Assembly: GCA_964385305.1 (NCBI GenBank) | Contig: CAYLOP010000028.1 | Coordinates: 1-26,207, forward strand | Direction: 5' to 3' | Origin: CAYLOP01 sp964385305 | Lineage (GTDB): Bacteria > Chloroflexota > Anaerolineae > Anaerolineales > E44-bin32 | DNA: 26,207 nucleotides | Part shown: piece by piece, positions 1-5,859 of the stretch | How the letters are laid out: every line of letters begins with the position of its first letter | Position numbering within the stretch: position 1 is the stretch's first letter | Notes under the pieces: model-generated | Database searches by the model: none | Seen by the model: only the letters and a program-made list of their open reading frames with translations | What the model was told of the DNA's origin: nothing | Translations under genes and position numbers: made by a program

Positions 1-1
1 T

Positions 2-163
2 CTTGTTGTCGTGCTCCTGCTCTTTGGGCCAGGTCGGTTGAGTAAAATTGCGGGTGAACTTGGTCGCGGCATCCGAGAATTCCGCAGCGGTATCAAAGAT
101 CTCGATGACGAAAAGGAGAACGAGGAAGCACCGGAGAGCGAGGAAGATTCAGATCAGATATGA
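2..163 (+). CDS. tatA: TatA/TatB-like twin-arginine translocase subunit, 3' end (partial)
   Basis: The frame is open from the window edge and ends in TGA at 161-163, giving the last 53 residues. It begins in a run of aliphatic residues followed by FGPGRL, the hinge between the single membrane helix and the amphipathic helix of TatA/TatB proteins. Then come an amphipathic helix (KIAGELGRGIREFRSGI) and a short, highly acidic tail rich in Glu and Asp. TatA-family proteins form the pore of the Sec-independent pathway that exports folded proteins across the cytoplasmic membrane. The start codon and most of the membrane helix lie outside the window. TatA and TatB cannot be told apart from this fragment; the short tail favours TatA. 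Confidence 0.85.
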   Translation, partial: LVVVLLLFGPGRLSKIAGELGRGIREFRSGIKDLDDEKENEEAPESEEDSDQI

Positions 164-190
164 CTTGGGCCCGGCTTCATCAAACTATAC

Positions 191-220
191 AAGAAACCGG
201 CTGAAAAAGCCGGTACTGTC
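191..220. terminator. Possible bidirectional terminator hairpin between convergent genes
   Basis: ACCGGCT at 196-202 and AGCCGGT at 208-214 form a perfect 7-bp stem with a GAAAA loop. It lies between the tatA-like gene and the convergent esterase gene. Neither side has a long T run; the minus-strand side (TTTCTTG) is slightly T-rich. The hairpin is clear but its role as a terminator is inference. Confidence 0.4.
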
Positions 221-340
221 GTTTCACACCTCATGGAATTCCTACCGCAGGAGTTACACCTCACCCACGTTACCCCATCGACAAGTTACGGTAATGAGCG
301 TAAAGCATCGCAATCCGCACGTTGCTGGATTTCCCCCTCC

Positions 341-1024
341 TTACCAGCGTGACACTTGCTTAAAGAACTCCGTCGTCATGCGTGCCGCGTCTTGCGACAG
401 TTGATGATCCACATCTTCAAGAATATGCAACCTTGCCGGGTAGCCATAAGAAAGCATCGCATCCACATAGGATTTGGCCGGCTCGACGCGTTCCACATCG
501 CGTTTGCCCACAGTGACAAGGACAGGGATATCCATCGCTTGCGATGGAATTGCCGGAAAAGCTCCCGCCGATATGACGGAGACGGCACTCACCGCTCCCG
601 GATAGCGGTACGCGTATGCCAACGCGAATTCGGCACCCGCAGAATAGCCTGCAAGAAAAAAGCGCTCCTTTACCTTGTATTGCTGATACAGATCGCTGAG
701 TACGCTTGCAATAATACGCTCGCCCTCCAATGTGGATAGTGAGCTGTCCTTCTCGGGCATTGTGGGGCAAATTAGGATGAAACCAAAATCATCTGCGAAC
801 GGCTGCCAGGTTTGAAAGCAATCAGCCCCAGTTTCATCCTCACCATGCAATCCGATAAACAAGGGCCACTCGCCCTCGCTGGTATATTTCTCGGGTACAT
901 ACAGGTAATACTCATTGGGACTTTCCCGGCGGTATTCGCTGTAGTTTCGAAACAAACCACAACCGCCGAGAACGCTCGTAGCTATAGATACAATAATCGT
1001 GATCCGCAGAAATCGCAGGCTCAT
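341..1024 (-). CDS. Alpha/beta-hydrolase lipoprotein, esterase / PHB-depolymerase-like
   Basis: This 227-residue protein has a short basic N-terminus, a hydrophobic segment and a lipobox-like L-G-G-C with Cys22, so it is probably a membrane-anchored lipoprotein. The mature part reads as an alpha/beta hydrolase: an oxyanion-type FIGLHG near residue 57, the nucleophile elbow G-Y-S-A-G with Ser128, a likely acid at Asp176 and a likely catalytic His207. The family includes extracellular esterases, feruloyl esterases and polyhydroxybutyrate depolymerases; the substrate cannot be told. I chose the ATG at 1024 rather than 1075 because it puts the signal peptide at the N-terminus and lies 1 base after the stop of the upstream LysM gene, an arrangement typical of translational coupling. 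The two genes are probably one operon. Confidence 0.75.
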   Translation of the reverse strand: MSLRFLRITIIVSIATSVLGGCGLFRNYSEYRRESPNEYYLYVPEKYTSEGEWPLFIGLHGEDETGADCFQTWQPFADDFGFILICPTMPEKDSSLSTLEGERIIASVLSDLYQQYKVKERFFLAGYSAGAEFALAYAYRYPGAVSAVSVISAGAFPAIPSQAMDIPVLVTVGKRDVERVEPAKSYVDAMLSYGYPARLHILEDVDHQLSQDAARMTTEFFKQVSRW

Positions 1025-1025
1025 G

Positions 1026-1784
1026 CTAGTTTTCTGGTATTTTAAAGATGTCTTGAATATTCCCCGACGTATCACGCAAGGTGATCACCTTGCCTGGTAA
1101 AAGGATAGCTTCCTCAAGCCCCCAATATAAGTCGATGGACGTGTCGGACCCACTGCCGGTATGCACATATACGGCTCCGGTTGTGTAGAATGTGAAGGCT
1201 GGGAAGGGATAGACATGCCCCTCGCCATCATCCATAGTCCACTCTGCCATCGAAACTTCGCCTCCACTATTCAATAACCGGATCGATTCCCCGTCGATAT
1301 TTCCAGCGTCCTCCACCCCGTTAATAAGCACCTGTGCCGTGGAAGGGATAGGATTCGGCATGCTTGTTTCCTGCGCTGCACTCGGAGTATTTTCCGCGGC
1401 TGGCGAAATGCCACCGGGCGCTGTACCCACCGGCACGATAAGCACCTGGCCAGCAGACAACGAGTTGGGATCCTTGAGCCCATTAGCCTTCATCAATGCT
1501 TCCATGGACACGCCCAACTTGACCGCGATATCGGATAGCGTGTCCCCTCCCCTGATCATATATGTCACTGGGGTCGCAGACGCGGGTGTCGTAGGTGTTT
1601 TTGTGGGAATCGCGCTCGCAACTTGAGCAGCCACGTCGATCGTTGGGGTTGGCGACTGAGGCTGCGCTTGCCTGCGATGATCCCAGATCGCTAACACGAT
1701 CAAAACCGTGATCGCCGAGACGATGATATTCAATCCCAAGAACAGATAATATCGATGATATGTCGTTCGACGCACGCTTCCCAT
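1026..1784 (-). CDS. Membrane-anchored LysM and lamin-tail-domain protein
   Basis: A 252-residue protein. Residues 15-34 are a single hydrophobic helix, and 40-72 are a Pro/Thr/Ala-rich linker. Residues 73-118 are one LysM repeat, recognisable by the YxIRGGDTLSDIA start and the LSAGQVLIVP end. A second low-complexity linker leads to a lamin-tail-like immunoglobulin-fold domain (about 150-248) with GESIRLLN, a Trp in the second strand and a VYVHTGSGSD segment. LysM domains bind peptidoglycan glycans, so the protein is probably held in the membrane and touches the wall. LysM/LTD combinations with Thr-Pro linkers are familiar in Anaerolineae. The start is uncertain: a GTG at 1802 adds six residues, and neither site has a clear Shine-Dalgarno sequence. 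Confidence 0.8.
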   Translation of the reverse strand: MGSVRRTTYHRYYLFLGLNIIVSAITVLIVLAIWDHRRQAQPQSPTPTIDVAAQVASAIPTKTPTTPASATPVTYMIRGGDTLSDIAVKLGVSMEALMKANGLKDPNSLSAGQVLIVPVGTAPGGISPAAENTPSAAQETSMPNPIPSTAQVLINGVEDAGNIDGESIRLLNSGGEVSMAEWTMDDGEGHVYPFPAFTFYTTGAVYVHTGSGSDTSIDLYWGLEEAILLPGKVITLRDTSGNIQDIFKIPEN

Positions 1785-1895
1785 TTGCGCGCATGGTATC
1801 ACAGAAATGCAAAAAGCGAAATCGAGATCCTTTGGGTTTCTAGACGGTATCCGGTAAAATCTTTAAACGCCTACTAATTCTTTTTCTAACACAAT

Positions 1896-1930
1896 AGAGT
1901 CAATTTTGACTCTTCATGTGTGACACACAT
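1896..1930. promoter_or_regulatory. Two adjacent palindromes, candidate operator upstream of the NYN gene
   Basis: AGAGTCAA-TT-TTGACTCT at 1896-1913 is a perfect 8-bp inverted repeat. Two bases later ATGTGTG-A-CACACAT at 1916-1930 is a perfect 7-bp inverted repeat around one central A. They lie in the divergent intergenic region between the LysM gene and the NYN gene, directly upstream of and overlapping the -35 zone of the candidate TATAAG -10 at 1940-1945. Two neighbouring dyads in a promoter suggest regulator binding. The regulator is unknown. Confidence 0.45.
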
Positions 1931-1939
1931 CATAAACGC

Positions 1940-1953
1940 TATAAGAATTTCCA
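1940..1953 (+). promoter_or_regulatory. Candidate -10 element giving a near-leaderless NYN mRNA
   Basis: TATAAG at 1940-1945 ends 8 bases before the ATG at 1954, so transcription would start about 0-2 bases upstream of the start codon. No Shine-Dalgarno sequence is visible. The -35 position is poor and is covered by the palindrome at 1916-1930. Confidence 0.4.
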
Positions 1954-2430
1954 ATGCCCTATCTTATCGACGGCCACAATCTCATCGCCCAGATAGCAGA
2001 CATTTCACTCGACGATCCAAACGATGAAGCGCGCTTGCTATTAAGGCTACGATCCTTCTGCGCACGCACAGGAAGAAAGGTGTTTGTATACTTCGACCGC
2101 AGAGCGCCTGGCGCTCAAGACCCCCCTTCCGCGGGCGGCTTATCCGTGCATTTTGTAAAAACCCCTCGGACCGCTGACGACGCTATTCTCGCCCACCTTC
2201 GTCGTCTGGGACGTGAAGCACACAATTGGACTGTCGTTTCCTCAGATCGCGAAATCCAACAAGTTGCCAAGCATGCTGGTGCGCGAATCCTAACCGGCTC
2301 GGATTTCGCCAGATTGCTTGCCCCATCCGAAAACGTTGCGGAAGAATCCGAGAAGCCTGCGCCTCCATCCTCAAAGGAAGAGGTCGCAAACTGGGAGCGC
2401 CTTTTTCGGAATTCGGAGCGAGACGGTTAA
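1954..2430 (+). CDS. NYN-domain (PIN-like) RNA-binding nuclease, YacP/Rae1-like
   Basis: A 158-residue protein starting MPYLIDGHNLI, the hallmark first strand of NYN/YacP domains. Asp6 and Asn9 in this motif, Asp48 in the second strand (YFDRR), the Asp75-Asp76 pair and Ser97-Asp98 (VVSSDRE) fit the acidic metal-binding pocket of the PIN-like fold. The tail after residue 125 is charged and Pro/Ser-rich. The best-known relative, Bacillus Rae1/YacP, is a ribosome-associated endoribonuclease; the target here is unknown. The gene is alone on the plus strand, divergent from the LysM/esterase pair, and is followed by the candidate RNA. No Shine-Dalgarno is present; the -10 position predicts a leaderless or near-leaderless message. 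Confidence 0.8.
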   Translation: MPYLIDGHNLIAQIADISLDDPNDEARLLLRLRSFCARTGRKVFVYFDRRAPGAQDPPSAGGLSVHFVKTPRTADDAILAHLRRLGREAHNWTVVSSDREIQQVAKHAGARILTGSDFARLLAPSENVAEESEKPAPPSSKEEVANWERLFRNSERDG

Positions 2431-2470
2431 TCGTGCTCATCTGGAATTAATGATATTTCGGTCTAATTGG

Positions 2471-2479
2471 TGGTATTAT
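2471..2479 (+). promoter_or_regulatory. Extended -10 promoter for the candidate ncRNA
   Basis: TGGTATTAT at 2471-2479 matches the TGnTATAAT extended -10 with one change. ATGATA at 2450-2455 is a possible weak -35 at 18-bp spacing. The predicted start, about 2485, falls at the 5' edge of the first stem of the structured element. Confidence 0.5.
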
Positions 2480-2484
2480 AGGTG

Positions 2485-2633
2485 GAGGACAAACTTGAAT
2501 ATGTGAGACTGTGTCGGTATAAAAGTTTGTCTAGGGGGATCCTCCCTGCCGCCGACGTGCCCCCCCCCCCGCACAGGTGGTAGGCCCCCCGAAAGCCCTG
2601 AACCGCTGGATGCACCCCCACGTCCAGCGGTTC
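2485..2633 (+). ncRNA. Candidate structured ncRNA of unknown family (three hairpins)
   Basis: The 307-bp gap between convergent genes holds three consecutive stems. Stem 1: GGAGGACAAACTT (2484-2496) pairs with AAGTTTG (2523-2529) and, across a 10-base bulge containing GGGGG, with TCCTCC (2540-2545). Stem 2: CCTGCCGCC (2545-2553) pairs with GGTGGTAGG (2576-2584) using two G-U pairs, enclosing GTGC/GCAC and an 11-C loop. Stem 3: GAACCGCTGGA (2600-2610) pairs perfectly with TCCAGCGGTTC (2623-2633) and could act as a terminator, though only a loose T-rich stretch follows. The two wobble pairs would be A-C mismatches on the other strand, so plus-strand transcription is favoured. I found no hallmark of SRP RNA, RNase P RNA, tmRNA or a known riboswitch; 6S RNA is not excluded. 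Confidence 0.5.
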
Positions 2634-2737
2634 GTTATACATTTTCACCTCAGAGATAATAAAAGAGTGGCCTTGGTGGGTAGAAACTTACAGCGTCTCA
2701 AGGTTAGACTTGGAAGTCGATATTCTCCTGGCAGCGA

Positions 2738-3658
2738 TTAGGCAGGCTTACGAGATTCCAGAGGGAAACGTACAAGAATCGTGGTCACATCATCGGTCGC
2801 GCCAGCATCCTTGGCGGCTTGAACTAGTGTCTCACAGGCTGATTGGGGGTCCTTTGCCTCTTGTATAAAACGCTGCAGTTCGTTTTCGGACATAACACCC
2901 CATAAGCCATCTGAACACAACAGCAAGTAATCGCCTCGCGGCACAGAACGCGCGGTGACATCAATTTGAATATTCTCGGTCTTCCCCATTGCGTTCCAAA
3001 GCACACCCCGATGTGGGCTTTCCAGCGCCTCTTCCTCGCTTATAGCTCCTGTCCCGATTAATTGTCGCACAAGCGAATGGTCCAAGGTGAGTTGCTCGAC
3101 CTCATCTTCTTTGATGAGATATGCGCGTGTATCGCCAACATGTCCAATCATTAGGTAGTCGCCGAGCAGAAGTACAGAGGTTAATGTAGTCGCCCCACCA
3201 TCCGCTCGTTCGATTACTGCGAGGTTCGCCTCTTGAAAGGCCTGACGCATGAGTTCCTCAAGCGGTTGATCATCCTCGATTGGATCGATCTCAAAAAGTC
3301 GTAGGAGAGCGCCCTGGGTTATTCTGCTAGCAACCGTGCGGATAGCGAGTGAGCTTGCTGTTTGACCATGTTCATATCCACCCAAACCATCAGCAACACA
3401 AAATAAACCGAAATCCTGAAGTCCATCATAACCATCCGCTCCACCAGTTAGAACAAGAAGTGAATCGTCATTCTGACTTCGTTCCACACCGCCAGCATTC
3501 GCCGCCCCTACTGCGACATGCTCATGCTTCTCGCTACGAATGTGCTCTTCCAATGACTGGGGATCGAGCGGAGCCGTTGCTGCTCGTTCAGGTGATGGTG
3601 CGGTGTCTCTACTAAAGATGCGCTTAAAAAGAGAAGGAGGTTGGTTCCTTCCTGCCAT
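2738..3658 (-). CDS. Soluble PP2C-family Ser/Thr protein phosphatase
   Basis: A 306-residue protein with no membrane segment. After a 45-residue, probably disordered N-terminus it carries the full PP2C series: R60 with the NDD at 63-65 (usually NED), VADGLGG with Asp90-Gly91, TT at 157-158, GHVGDTR with Asp176, LDHS at 192, LLLCSDGLW with Asp250, and GATDDVT with Asp289-Asp290 where Asp-Asn is commonest. The metal-binding aspartates are all kept, so it should be an active Mn/Mg-dependent phosphatase removing phosphate from Ser/Thr. Such enzymes usually oppose PASTA- or Hanks-type kinases; no kinase is in the window. The ATG at 3658 has only a weak GAGGGG upstream. It is related to, but distinct from, the membrane PP2C protein starting at 10198. 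Confidence 0.92.
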   Translation of the reverse strand: MAGRNQPPSLFKRIFSRDTAPSPERAATAPLDPQSLEEHIRSEKHEHVAVGAANAGGVERSQNDDSLLVLTGGADGYDGLQDFGLFCVADGLGGYEHGQTASSLAIRTVASRITQGALLRLFEIDPIEDDQPLEELMRQAFQEANLAVIERADGGATTLTSVLLLGDYLMIGHVGDTRAYLIKEDEVEQLTLDHSLVRQLIGTGAISEEEALESPHRGVLWNAMGKTENIQIDVTARSVPRGDYLLLCSDGLWGVMSENELQRFIQEAKDPQSACETLVQAAKDAGATDDVTTILVRFPLESRKPA

Positions 3659-3692
3659 TCTCTACACCCCTCTTCTAAGTTTCGTTGAACAC

Positions 3693-3721
3693 ATTCTACA
3701 ATCGGCTCCGAACAAGAGCAA
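3693..3721 (-). promoter_or_regulatory. Promoter of the soluble PP2C gene
   Basis: On the minus strand TTGCTC (3721-3716), a 17-bp spacer and TAGAAT (3698-3693) form a good sigma-70-type promoter. The predicted start near 3686 leaves a leader of about 28 bases before the ATG at 3658. Confidence 0.6.
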
Positions 3722-3770
3722 GCACAAGCTCATTTCTTTGATAGGGTACGAAAGTCCTGCACATACACCC

Positions 3771-3804
3771 GAAAAATTAAAAGACCGGTGGATTGCGGTC
3801 TCTT
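3771..3804 (-). terminator. Rho-independent terminator after tRNA(CAU)
   Basis: On the minus strand AAGAGACCG and CGGTCTTTT form a 9-bp stem (one G-T pair) with an 8-base loop, followed by AATTTTT. It starts 3 bases beyond the 3' end of the tRNA. Confidence 0.75.
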
Positions 3805-3806
3805 GA

Positions 3807-3879
3807 TGGGCCCGGCAGGATTCGAACCTGCGACCAACCGGTTATGAGCCGGCCGCTCTAACCACTGAGCTACGGGCCC
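3807..3879 (-). tRNA. tRNA with CAU anticodon (Met elongator or Ile2)
   Basis: The minus strand folds into a 73-base cloverleaf: acceptor GGGCCCG/CGGGCCC, D arm GCTC/GAGC, anticodon stem GCCGG/CCGGT with loop CTCATAA, variable loop TGGTC, T arm GCAGG-TTCGAAT-CCTGC, discriminator A. The anticodon is CAT at plus-strand positions 3844-3846. The D loop AGTGGTTA and the TTGGTCGC variable region resemble the E. coli Ile2 tRNA, whose C34 is changed to lysidine, at least as much as elongator Met. It is not an initiator, because the initiator-type run of three G-C pairs at the base of the anticodon stem is absent. CCA is not encoded. Confidence 0.95.
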
Positions 3880-4010
3880 TCGTTAGCCTATTTTAACAGA
3901 CCAATCATCCCAAGGGTAGGCTGGCGCGCATAACTTCCATGCGTGTTTAGATCCCTTCAACTCCTAGCGACTCCACCCTCGACGAAGAGGATGAAGCAAA
4001 ACCTACCACG

Positions 4011-4046
4011 ATCAAAAAAAAGATAAGACCACCTTTTGGGCGGTCT
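4011..4046 (-). terminator. Rho-independent terminator after tRNA-Gly
   Basis: On the minus strand AGACCGCC-CAAAA-GGTGGTCT forms an 8-bp stem with one G-T pair, followed by TATC and eight T. This is the clearest intrinsic terminator in the window, 3 bases past the tRNA. Its AGACC core resembles that of the terminator at 3771-3804. Confidence 0.9.
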
Positions 4047-4048
4047 AG

Positions 4049-4120
4049 AGCGGGCGACGGGATTCGAACCCGTGAATGTCAGCTTGGAAGGCTGATGCCT
4101 TACCACTTGGCGACGCCCGC
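4049..4120 (-). tRNA. tRNA-Gly (UCC)
   Basis: A 72-base minus-strand cloverleaf with acceptor GCGGGCG/CGCCCGC, D arm GCC/GGC with loop AAGTGGTAA, anticodon stem TCAGC/GCTGA, loop CTTCCAA (anticodon TCC), T arm ACGGG-TTCGAAT-CCCGT and discriminator T, as expected for bacterial glycine tRNAs. CCA is not encoded. Confidence 0.96.
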
Positions 4121-4130
4121 TTGTAATCGC

Positions 4131-4160
4131 ATTCTACTTCTAGGATCGGTAGAGGGTCAA
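4131..4160 (-). promoter_or_regulatory. Promoter of tRNA-Gly
   Basis: On the minus strand TTGACC (4160-4155), an 18-bp spacer and TAGAAT (4136-4131). The predicted start near 4124 is only a few bases before the tRNA 5' end at 4120. Confidence 0.65.
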
Positions 4161-4199
4161 GCCGAACCCAGGTTGGGAAACGCTCACCTCGCGCGCGAT

Positions 4200-4529
4200 C
4201 TAAAAAAGAGGTAATCCCAGGTTGTCGCCTTCCCCCTCACAGCCTTCGGCTACAAGTGTTTTGCTTTGGTTATGGGTAATTAATCGGACGGGTGCAAAGA
4301 CTTCAAAATCCCCTTCCAGCGCTGCACGGCGACCGGTGACGACGTGCTTGTTCGCTCTCAGCCGTTCTATTAAAGCTTCTCGATCGAGGAGCACCTGGTC
4401 GCCCCAAACAAAGCCTCGACGCTCATAGCCCCTGACCTTTGAGATTCGATCACAGGAGCCATTGTAACGGACCGCTACTACGACCACATCTAGTTTACGA
4501 GCTAGACGAGAAACGCGCTTTCCCCGCAC
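4200..4529 (-). CDS. Small basic hypothetical protein between two tRNA genes
   Basis: I do not recognise this 109-residue protein. It starts with GTG and has a perfect AGGAGG Shine-Dalgarno five bases upstream (plus-strand CCTCCT at 4535-4540), strong evidence that it is translated. The N-terminus is very basic, then a beta-like VVVVAVRYNG stretch, a charged middle (DREALIERLRANK) and a second beta-rich part (FEVFAPVRLIT), ending with a Gly/Glu-rich tail. The composition would suit a small nucleic-acid-binding protein, but that is a guess. It lies 34 bases downstream of tRNA-Pro on the same strand and 79 bases upstream of tRNA-Gly, so it is probably transcribed from the tRNA-Pro promoter. Confidence 0.75.
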   Translation of the reverse strand: MRGKRVSRLARKLDVVVVAVRYNGSCDRISKVRGYERRGFVWGDQVLLDREALIERLRANKHVVTGRRAALEGDFEVFAPVRLITHNQSKTLVAEGCEGEGDNLGLPLF

Positions 4530-4563
4530 AAGGACCTCCTATGAATCGCGCAAGGATAATAAG

Positions 4564-4637
4564 TCGGGGTGGGCGGACTTGAACCGCCGACCCCCGCGTC
4601 CCAAACGCGGTGCGCTACCATGCTGCGCTACACCCCG
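4564..4637 (-). tRNA. tRNA-Pro (UGG)
   Basis: A 74-base minus-strand cloverleaf with acceptor CGGGGTG/CACCCCG, D arm GCGC/GCGC, anticodon stem CCGCG/CGCGG with loop TTTGGGA (anticodon TGG), T arm GGCGG-TTCAAGT-CCGCC and discriminator A. The C1-G72 first pair is typical of bacterial proline tRNAs. CCA is not encoded. Confidence 0.96.
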
Positions 4638-4647
4638 AATTAGCATG
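4638..4647 (-). other. Short leader between promoter and tRNA-Pro
   Basis: Ten bases separate the -10 element from the tRNA 5' end, so the primary transcript carries a leader of only a few bases. Confidence 0.4.
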
Positions 4648-4676
4648 AGTATAACGGGCGACCTGCGCGAGGTCAA
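4648..4676 (-). promoter_or_regulatory. Promoter of tRNA-Pro and probably the 109-residue gene
   Basis: On the minus strand TTGACC (4676-4671), a 17-bp spacer and TATACT (4653-4648), one of the strongest promoters in the window. No terminator is visible between tRNA-Pro and the downstream protein gene. Confidence 0.75.
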
Positions 4677-4900
4677 GATGGATGGACTAACCTCGTCGGC
4701 AGCAACCTCTCCATTGCCATCATGATCCGAGATAAGCGATACCTTGAACCCTTTACGGCATCTTGAATGTTTCTCGCCGCCTTGAATGGTTCACGTTACA
4801 TTAAAAGTTAAACACGCGCCTTTCATGCTCCCAGCGTGAAGCTCAATAAAAAGGAGAAGAATGCACGTGTTAAAACTGATCGCAGACTGCCGGCAAACCG

Positions 4901-5560
4901 CTATTGGAGTTGACGCACAACCAGGACGACTTTACCCTGCACTTCAAGCGATTCGGGGTTATCAATGATAATGGACTCCATAGTGGGATTCGCGGGTTGC
5001 AAGCGGACTTTATCTCCCTCTCGGTAAATGTGTTTGAGCGTGGTCTCTTCCTTATCCTTCAACCAAACGGCGACCATATCGCCATTGCGCCAATCCGGTT
5101 CGCGCTTCATGACAACAAGATCGCCATCGTTCACCATCGCGTCGATCATCGAATCCCCGCGGACTTCGAGCGCAAACAAGCCCTCCGTGGTGCTTAGAAG
5201 GTTGCGCGAGATCTCGATCGCCTCGTCCGGCCCAAAGATATCCGCATCGGTACCCGGCATCGGAACGGGTTCGCTAGCAAATATACGGCCGACCTTCTGC
5301 ACACGGATGGCATCCCGCACTCGATCGGCGACGTGCCCAACTTTTTCCGTGAGACGAATTCCTCGCGAGACATTTTGATCTCGATCCAGGTGCCCCGATT
5401 CAACCAAGCGATTGAGATTGTAGTTGACAACTGATGTGGATGAGATTCCCACAGCCTTGCCGATCTCGCGTATCGAGGGCGGATAACCACTCTCGGTGGA
5501 GAACTTATGGATGAAATCCAGCATGCGACGCTGACGCTCGGAAAGCTTTGTCCTCGCCAT
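4901..5560 (-). CDS. lexA: LexA repressor
   Basis: A 219-residue SOS repressor of normal length. Residues 1-72 form the winged helix-turn-helix DNA-binding domain (LSERQRRMLDFIHKF, GYPPSIREIGKAVGISS). The C-terminal S24-type autoprotease carries Ser137 in RGDSM and Lys176 in TLKHIY. RecA-stimulated self-cleavage normally occurs at Ala-Gly; here the matching site is Ala95-Ser96 in GRIFASEPVP, which is unusual. I chose the ATG at 5560 because AAGGAGG lies five bases upstream; a start at 5623 would add an unrelated N-terminus and lies close to the predicted transcription start. A GAAC-N4-GTTC box sits in its promoter, so autoregulation is expected. The next plus-strand gene, xpt, is divergent. 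Confidence 0.95.
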   Translation of the reverse strand: MARTKLSERQRRMLDFIHKFSTESGYPPSIREIGKAVGISSTSVVNYNLNRLVESGHLDRDQNVSRGIRLTEKVGHVADRVRDAIRVQKVGRIFASEPVPMPGTDADIFGPDEAIEISRNLLSTTEGLFALEVRGDSMIDAMVNDGDLVVMKREPDWRNGDMVAVWLKDKEETTLKHIYREGDKVRLQPANPTMESIIIDNPESLEVQGKVVLVVRQLQ

Positions 5561-5634
5561 GACTGCCTCCTTACATACGCCTATTTTCCACATGTGAGCC
5601 TGTAAAATTAATCTAAGGCGCACACTTGTTCTGT

Positions 5635-5663
5635 ATTGTATAGGAACATACGTTCTATGTCAA
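5635..5663 (-). promoter_or_regulatory. lexA promoter with embedded LexA (SOS) box
   Basis: On the minus strand TTGACA (5663-5658, perfect -35), a 17-bp spacer and TACAAT (5640-5635). The spacer contains GAAC-GTAT-GTTC (plus-strand 5644-5655), a palindromic GAAC-N4-GTTC of the kind bound by LexA in Gram-positives and Chloroflexi. Repressor bound there would cover both RNA polymerase contacts. The predicted start is near 5628. Confidence 0.9.
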
Positions 5664-5822
5664 GCCGCTTCCCAGCCTTTCCATAGGCGATCTTGCCTAT
5701 CCATACATCCGGAAAGTCACTTGAAACCATACAAAGTGCCCCTCGACACCTTCGGGGTGAGTAAATCCGCAAGAATTCCTAACTTACAGCTCCGAGGCTA
5801 TCCCTAACCCGTCTTACCGTTG

Positions 5823-5828
5823 TACAAT
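5823..5828 (+). promoter_or_regulatory. Candidate -10 of the xpt-guaA operon
   Basis: TACAAT at 5823-5828 would start transcription near 5835, 25 bases before the xpt ATG. It overlaps the earlier in-frame ATG at 5827, which argues against that start. No clear -35 is seen, and no purine riboswitch pattern is visible in the short leader. Confidence 0.5.
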
Positions 5829-5859
5829 GGGCTCCACATCCCAATTTGAGAAGGTTGCT

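Noticed and set aside
4861..4968. Small 35-codon plus-strand frame with AAGGAG before its ATG, overlapping the lexA 3' end
   Set aside because: The encoded peptide has no recognisable pattern, its second half is antisense to lexA codons, and no clear promoter precedes it. The ribosome-site match alone is weak evidence.
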